From assembly GCA_934254725.1 (NCBI GenBank), contig CAKQLR010000009.1:1-48044 (forward strand): DNA of 48,044 nt. The letters are read 5' to 3'. Below, one piece after another: positions 43,162 through 48,044 of the stretch (position 1 is its first letter; every line of letters begins with the position of its first letter). A program made the position numbers and the translations under genes. The DNA is from an uncultured Clostridia bacterium. Lineage in GTDB: Bacteria; Bacillota; Clostridia; Christensenellales; Borkfalkiaceae. Under the pieces are notes generated by a model. It made no database searches. It had not been told where the DNA came from and worked only from the letters and a program-made list of their open reading frames with translations.

Positions 43162-44262
43162 TTATTTTGTCTTTATATAGCTTTCTATCTGCAAATCCTT
43201 AAACGAAACGTCGATGTCGTAAGTACCGGGAAGCTCAAAACCCACGTACATACCGCTGATATACAAAGTATCCATCGTCGCTCCTTTCATAAGACCGCCT
43301 CGCTGGGCGTCGTTTAACGCACGTTCGATATACGGTATCATTTCCAAGTCGATTTCCACCCATTTTTCCGTCTGAATATTGCCTTGTTTGTCAAACATAT
43401 TGTTCGACGGCGTAAGGTAATCTATCGAAGAAATATTGTAAATCCATTTTCCCGTAGCGGAACCTTTCGAGCCTTCGTCGATAAAACTCATACCCGTAGG
43501 ATATGGCGTTCTGTTGTCGAATATCGGGAAGCCGAGCCATAACATATCCGTATAAGAAATAGCGCCTTCGGGCTTATGCGCAACGTAAAGGTACGCAACA
43601 CAGATAGCCGAATGAAGACTCGGATCTGCTTCGCCTACCATTTTGTCCTCAAAAGAATTCATCTTGGCTTTAATGCGATATTTCAAAGAATCGGATTCCG
43701 AAACTTTATACTGTAAATCCGTTTCCGAATATCCCCATTCCTGAGCAATAAGCAAATGCGGCCATTCCTGCCCCTGCACGCGGTCGTATTTATAACATTC
43801 GCTTGCTTTAAGCGCAAGGCGAAATTCGCCCGTTTTTGTATTCGTCTCTACCGTTTTAGAGCGGTTTTCATATAAATATTTGCCGTTTCCCTCATCGGTA
43901 AAGCGATAATTGAAGCTGTCCGTCGTGTTATTTTTATCGTGAAAAGGATAGCGGGTGGCCCATTGGCAAAGTTGCCATTTCGGTTTTTTCGCGTCCTTCT
44001 TTTCGTAATCGAACCAAACGTTCGGATTAAAAGCATCCGTACCGAAAAATTCCACCGGATCGTTATATATGGGGTTGCCCAATCCTCTTACCACAAATCC
44101 CTTTTCAAACGTTCTGTCGTTCAATAAAGAGACGTAGCCGTACTCCGCGTCCGTGCTTTCGGAAAAGCTGCCCGACGAAGAAGAATCGTTTCCTCCGCTG
44201 TTGCATGCGCAAACGGAAACGGGTATAACTGCGGCAAATAATAAAGCTAATATTTTTTTCAT
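43162..44262 (-). CDS. Lipoprotein of unknown function, tandem paralog 2
   Basis: A 366-aa lipoprotein: signal MKKILALLFAAVIPVSVCAC with lipobox VCAC, then a Gly/Ser linker. The ATG at 44262 is preferred over the TTG at 44277. It is homologous along its whole mature length to the downstream gene (GFVVRGLGNPIY, CQWATRYPFHD, LALKASECYKYDR, QEWPHLLIAQEW, DMLWLGFPIFDNR, GMYVGFELPGTYDI). Conserved Trp, His, Asp and Arg residues in the CQW-x-TRY and QEWPHLL segments could form a ligand site. The family is unrecognised. It starts a few bases after the acetylesterase stop and is 12 bp from its paralog, so both are probably made together as surface proteins acting on the same glycan. Confidence 0.72.
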   Translation of the reverse strand: MKKILALLFAAVIPVSVCACNSGGNDSSSSGSFSESTDAEYGYVSLLNDRTFEKGFVVRGLGNPIYNDPVEFFGTDAFNPNVWFDYEKKDAKKPKWQLCQWATRYPFHDKNNTTDSFNYRFTDEGNGKYLYENRSKTVETNTKTGEFRLALKASECYKYDRVQGQEWPHLLIAQEWGYSETDLQYKVSESDSLKYRIKAKMNSFEDKMVGEADPSLHSAICVAYLYVAHKPEGAISYTDMLWLGFPIFDNRTPYPTGMSFIDEGSKGSATGKWIYNISSIDYLTPSNNMFDKQGNIQTEKWVEIDLEMIPYIERALNDAQRGGLMKGATMDTLYISGMYVGFELPGTYDIDVSFKDLQIESYIKTK

Positions 44263-44266
44263 TCTT

Positions 44267-45854
44267 TTAACTCTCAAAGTTTACTACAAATAAATCGCAA
44301 GGTAGCCCTTGTTTGTCGAAAATCGTTACGGTTTTTGAAACGTCCGCTTTTATTTCGTCCGTTATTTCAAAAACGTAACCGTATCTCACGCCCGAAAAAG
44401 CATGCTGAGAAGTAACGGTTATAATATTTTTATCGACCGTCACGGAACAATCGAAAGAGTATCCGGAAGCCGTAAATACTTCAAATCCGTTTGAACCGTT
44501 TTTCAGCACTACGTTTTCGCTCATTACAAGTTTAACTTCTTTATCGGAAACTATCTCGTAAGAAAGGACTTCGGGGGCGGCATTTTCGACTTTACCGTAA
44601 AAATTCCTCAACGTTTCCGACGCAAGGCGAGTGCCTATCGCGTGTTTATCTTTAGGGTGAATGTCGTTCCACTCCCCTTTATCGAGGTTTATCGCCTTAC
44701 AGACAAGAGGATCTTTCGCCGCGACCATACCTATTCTTTCGTTTATAACACTGTACGCGGCGGGATCGGCGCTGTATCTTGCCAACTCCGCAACGCTGAA
44801 CGTTAAATTGTTATTGTTGAAGAACTTACGCCAGGAGGCGATAAGCGTTCTTAACGCCTTGTTGTAATATCTTTGCGTACCGTTAGTATTCGAGCACCCC
44901 TGATACCAGCAAACGCCCCTGAAATTCAAGCCTTCCAATGGATAAATCAACCCGTTGAAGCCTTTATTCGGCGTAAGCGTGGGAAGCGAAGGATTGTAAA
45001 CTGTTTTGCAATTCTCTTCGTAATCGGATAAGGTTTTTTTATCCATCCAGAACTCTATAAGCGACCCGCCGACGGCGTTGCATACAAGACCTACGGGGCA
45101 ATCGAGCTTTCTCTCCATTTCCTTTCCGAAAATATATCCTACTGCCGAAAAGTTCTTTATAGAAGAAACGTTTGCGCCGAGCCACTTCGGATTTGCCGCA
45201 AATGTTTTGCTCGGCTCGTCCTGATAGTTTACCGAAAGAGAAACCATTCTTATTCTGTCGTTTTTGCATTCGTCTTTATCCGAATACAAATCGGAAAGAA
45301 CGTTTTCGCTCCAACCGGTTTTCCATTCCATATTGCTCTGTCCGCTTAAAAGATAAACTTCCCCGACATACACATCTGTAAGGGTTCTTCTTCCGAGATC
45401 GCAAATCAACGTCATTTCAAACGGACCGCCTGCGGTCATTTTCGGGAGATATACTTCCCATTCGGAGTTTTTTACCGTACCGTAATATACTTTACCTCTG
45501 AATGAAACGGAAATATGTTCGCATTCTTCCGTTCCGGCAATATAGCCCCAAATTTTGTTTACGGCGTCTCTTTGTAAGCACATTCCGTTGCCGAACATCG
45601 GGTACGGAGTAATAATCATTTTAGCGTCTGCAGTGCACTCGGATACGTCAAACGTAGCCTTAATGTTCACATTTGCCATATCGTCGTCCGCAAATTCCGT
45701 AACGGAACAGGATTTTTCATATCCCTCCAGAAGTTCCGAATAATCGTTAGCCGAAGAATCGGGACTTTCGGAGGAAGAATCGCCGCCGTTACACGAAGAA
45801 AAAAAGACATATCATCATAAGTAAGCCGATCAGAACACAAAAAATTCTTTTCAT
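44267..45854 (-). pseudogene. Sialate O-acetylesterase-type lipoprotein, frameshifted signal peptide
   Basis: The natural start is the ATG at 45854, overlapping the upstream stop as ATGA. From it the frame reads MKRIFCVLIGLLMMICL and then hits TAA after a run of seven T. With six T it continues CLFSSC-NGGDSSSES, an ideal lipobox and linker, straight into the esterase. The 470-residue open part (from an internal ATG at 45679) is a sialate O-acetylesterase-like SGNH enzyme: CLQRDAVNKIWGYI, nucleophile Ser in LLSGQSNMEW, WYQGCSN where the family usually has W-Y-Q-G-E, and WNDIHPKDKH with the catalytic Asp/His. Without the signal it would stay in the cytoplasm. A T-run length change is the single lesion: slippage, phase variation or a consensus error. 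Confidence 0.82.
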
Positions 45855-47386
45855 ATTTTTTTACTCTTAACGGCAACTCCGCCGAGGCACAAAACGACAA
45901 GAGATAAGAGCGAATACATTCCTATTGTTCCTCCGCAACCTTTTTTAGCGGGTTGAGTTTCTCCGTATACCAACACGTATTGAGTTTTGGAAGAGTTCAT
46001 TTTAAATGAAACGTTTGTTTCCCCATCGATTTTATCGAGATCGCTGCCTACGATTTTATACAAAGCCGCATTGCCGAATTCGGAAAGATCCATCGTTACG
46101 TTTACGGAATCGATAATCGACACGCTCGCGCCGGAAGCCGTTTTGCCGGTAACCGTGAAAACTTTATAATTTTTACCCGCAGCCAAAAATTCGATGTTTT
46201 CTTTTGCCTGAGCGTATTGCTTTTCCGCAACGTCGGTCATTACAAGGCTTTCTACTATGCTCGGGTAAACGCCCGCATGCAGACTGCTTTCGGTAAGAGT
46301 TGCCGAAATTTTACCGCTTACGGCCTTTGCCGTCATGGGATTATACCCGTTTTTATCGGTAGCGGCTTTCCCTCCGACCGAATTGATCGTAAAGCTTGCG
46401 GCTTCGTCGCCCTCGTCTATATCCCAGGCGTCTTTATACATATAACTCATATATAAACGTTTGCCCGACGTCTTTAATATTTTTTCGAATCTACTCAAAG
46501 CATAATAGTCGTCGCCCCAGTTTGCATAGGGAATAATACTCGTTTCGTAAGCGGGCCCGTAAAGAAATTTATCTTTAATTTCGTCCGTAAGTTCGGAAGC
46601 GCTTTCGACGCCGAGTTCATGCAACGCATTGCTGTCGAGTTCGTCCCAATTAACCGTATCGAGACGTCTCCAGTAGCCGTTGTTTATTTCAAAAGCATAG
46701 CCCGTTTCGCCGTTGCTTTCAAAGGATTTTACGGTTATTTCGATATCGGAATAATCCGTTTTGACCGTCCAGTCTGTGTTGTAGAGCTGAATTTCCGACA
46801 ACCAGTTTCTTCCCCAACCGAGGTTTCCGTCCGCATACTGTCCGGCGTTTGCGGAAATATTTCCGTCTCCGTCATAAGTAGGATATATACCGATATAGTT
46901 GAATTGAATTCTGAGTTTGCCGCTATCCCACGGGCGAACAGCAAACAGCATGCCTGCGCCGTAGTCGTTGGACCAGCTTTCGCTGTGTTTGCAGTAAACG
47001 GGAACTTCGTTATACGGATCCGTCTTTTCCGCCTTATCCGTAAACGTTATGCCGAACCATCTGTCGGGACTGCTCGTCTGCCAGGAATTTAACGAAACAT
47101 TCATTGCGAAATCGTTAAGATTTACTTCGGGCATATAAGTTACGCCCATACCGCCCTTTGTAGTGGTGCCGCTTGCGGTAACTTTACCGTCTTTATGTTC
47201 GAGAGTCGTTCTTATATCCGTAAGTTTCATGCTTGTGCCGAAACCTTCGGATAACACATAATTAAAAGGTTTCCAATCCTCGGCTTTGCCCGAAGCGGTT
47301 TCTTCGGCAAACGTCGTCACGGACGCGCCTGCCGAAAACGTTAACGCAAGCAATAATGCAGCCGAAGCAATTATTTTTTTAAACAT
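45851..47386 (-). CDS. Secreted, C-terminally anchored protein, paralog 1
   Basis: A 511-aa protein with a type I signal peptide (MFKKIIASAALLLALTFSAG, cleavage near TTFA-EE). The start at 47386 has AAAGGAG; the longer frame to 47419 is rejected. The beta-rich extracellular body (about 40-330) has many Trp and Tyr residues (FNYIGIYPTYDGDG, YWRRLDTVNW), like a concanavalin-type laminin G/CBM domain. A second domain at about 335-470 is shared with the partial gene upstream. The tail is KKGCGG, a hydrophobic helix and KSKK, a likely envelope anchor. No catalytic motif is recognised. It is probably a surface glycan-binding protein, second gene of the visible operon, 1 bp after its paralog's stop. 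Confidence 0.7.
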   Translation of the reverse strand: MFKKIIASAALLLALTFSAGASVTTFAEETASGKAEDWKPFNYVLSEGFGTSMKLTDIRTTLEHKDGKVTASGTTTKGGMGVTYMPEVNLNDFAMNVSLNSWQTSSPDRWFGITFTDKAEKTDPYNEVPVYCKHSESWSNDYGAGMLFAVRPWDSGKLRIQFNYIGIYPTYDGDGNISANAGQYADGNLGWGRNWLSEIQLYNTDWTVKTDYSDIEITVKSFESNGETGYAFEINNGYWRRLDTVNWDELDSNALHELGVESASELTDEIKDKFLYGPAYETSIIPYANWGDDYYALSRFEKILKTSGKRLYMSYMYKDAWDIDEGDEAASFTINSVGGKAATDKNGYNPMTAKAVSGKISATLTESSLHAGVYPSIVESLVMTDVAEKQYAQAKENIEFLAAGKNYKVFTVTGKTASGASVSIIDSVNVTMDLSEFGNAALYKIVGSDLDKIDGETNVSFKMNSSKTQYVLVYGETQPAKKGCGGTIGMYSLLSLVVLCLGGVAVKSKKI

Positions 47387-47387
47387 A

Positions 47388-48044
47388 TCAGTTATTCTCC
47401 TTTCTTTTAACAAGAGCATAAGGTATAGCCATTGCGATAACAGCCAACACTGCCGACGACGTTCCTACAAGACCGCCGCAACCTTTGTTTTCGTCTGCGC
47501 CGGAAGAAGAACCTGAACTGTCGGAAGTTCCGCCACCGGTTTTTTTGCCATATACGATCATTTTTGTAATGGTCTCATTGTCGAATCTCAAAGTAGCAAC
47601 GCCGTTCTCCGTCTTTGCGAACGAAGAACCGAGCACCTGAGCTTCTTCGTCATCGTTGATAAAATAGAATTTGAATTCCGAATAACCTTCGGGAAGATTC
47701 ATGCTCATGGATACAAAATCTTTTAATCTGACGGTTCTTCCTCCTACCGAGGGAGCTACTTTGAAGTATTTAACTACTTCCATACCGAGAGATTTTCCTC
47801 TCTGAATAACAGTATCGTAATCGGCGTCGTCTTCGTCGTAATCAGTAACGTTTATACCGTCTACAGCGGAAGGATATACGCCGAAAGCGTCTAATGCGTC
47901 ACGACCTACGGTGAGTGTAATTCCGTCCTTTTGTACTGTTTTGGACTGAGTATACGAAGGAACCGTTCCATCGCATGCCGCTTTTCCGTTAATGCTGTTT
48001 ACTTTTAACGCAACTTCTCTGTGAGTATCGTCTTTATACATCAT
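47388..48044 (-). CDS. Secreted, C-terminally anchored protein, paralog 2 (partial)
   Basis: The C-terminal 218 residues of a gene that continues past the window's right edge; the Met at the edge is not to be taken as its start. The visible part matches the second half of the 45851-47386 protein (MYKDD... against MYKDAWD..., INGKAACDG, FGVYPSAVDGINVTD, a KYFKV segment, VSMSMNLPEG, MIVYGKK). It ends in a Gly/Ser spacer, NKGCGGLVG, a hydrophobic segment and KRKENN. It is thus a tandem paralog with the same C-terminal anchor. Its own 5' part and promoter lie outside the window. Confidence 0.75.
   Translation of the reverse strand: MMYKDDTHREVALKVNSINGKAACDGTVPSYTQSKTVQKDGITLTVGRDALDAFGVYPSAVDGINVTDYDEDDADYDTVIQRGKSLGMEVVKYFKVAPSVGGRTVRLKDFVSMSMNLPEGYSEFKFYFINDDEEAQVLGSSFAKTENGVATLRFDNETITKMIVYGKKTGGGTSDSSGSSSGADENKGCGGLVGTSSAVLAVIAMAIPYALVKRKENN

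Noticed and set aside
45667..45900. A separate 77-codon gene between the esterase and the anchored protein
   Set aside because: It is an out-of-frame reading over the frameshifted lipoprotein signal region; the esterase frame with one T removed gives a perfect lipobox and explains the stretch.
1..48044. CRISPR array
   Set aside because: No series of regularly spaced repeats is present; the repeats found are pairs of palindromes or 12-mers only.

Overview
The window reads as chromosome of a low-to-moderate GC, Gram-positive anaerobe of the class Clostridia. The evidence is: purine-rich AAGGAGG-type ribosome binding sites, TTGACA/TATAAT promoters, many lipobox lipoproteins followed by Ser/Gly/Asp-rich linkers, CUT1-type sugar ABC transporters with a separate lipoprotein receptor, and GntR/AraC/TetR/Crp-Fnr regulators. 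The mix of glycan-degrading genes fits a gut commensal (for example the Christensenellales/Borkfalkiaceae area). That placement is inference; no 16S rRNA or other marker gene is present.

Layout. 1-4.4 kb: a Crp/Fnr regulator with an apparent autoregulatory operator, a decayed TetR gene, and an oleate hydratase gene (interrupted by one in-frame TAG) divergent from its own TetR regulator. 4.4-8.0 kb: a small probable mobile island, with a tRNA 3'-end-like fragment, an XRE repressor divergent from a small lipoprotein, a CmpB-type membrane protein, a tyrosine integrase, and a striking pair of related palindromes ahead of a 74-aa gene. 8.0-12.0 kb: a sugar-catabolic unit (xylulokinase plus a fucose/arabinose-isomerase-family enzyme) with an AraC regulator.

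12.2-48.0 kb is one large glycan-utilisation locus. A leftward operon (34.0 to 12.2 kb) encodes two GH38 alpha-mannosidases, two paralogous large proteins of a family I do not recognise, a 1540-aa cell-surface protein built of carbohydrate-binding-like modules, a secreted tyrosine-phosphatase-like lipoprotein (interrupted by an in-frame TGA), a binding protein with two ABC permeases, and a sialate-O-acetylesterase-type lipoprotein. It starts next to a divergently transcribed GntR/LacI (AraR-type) regulator and a GH28-like protein. A second leftward operon (beyond 48.0 to 37.0 kb) encodes two secreted paralogs with a C-terminal anchor, a second acetylesterase lipoprotein with a frameshifted signal peptide, two tandem paralogous lipoproteins of unknown function, a third GH38, an alpha/beta hydrolase and an SGNH hydrolase.

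Proposed working of the locus (inference): surface proteins bind an acylated, alpha-mannose-containing glycan. Secreted lipoprotein esterases, and possibly the phosphatase, strip substituents. The ABC transporter imports oligosaccharides, and the GH38 enzymes, which have no signal peptide, hydrolyse alpha-mannosides in the cytoplasm. The two unknown paralogs, one secreted and one cytoplasmic, each sit directly upstream of a GH38 gene and are the best candidates for an undescribed enzyme family.

Four genes in 48 kb carry lesions (TetR remnant, oleate hydratase TAG, phosphatase TGA, esterase +1 in a T run). TAG and TGA also terminate normal genes here, so a variant genetic code is unlikely. Real decay, population polymorphism and consensus errors all remain possible.
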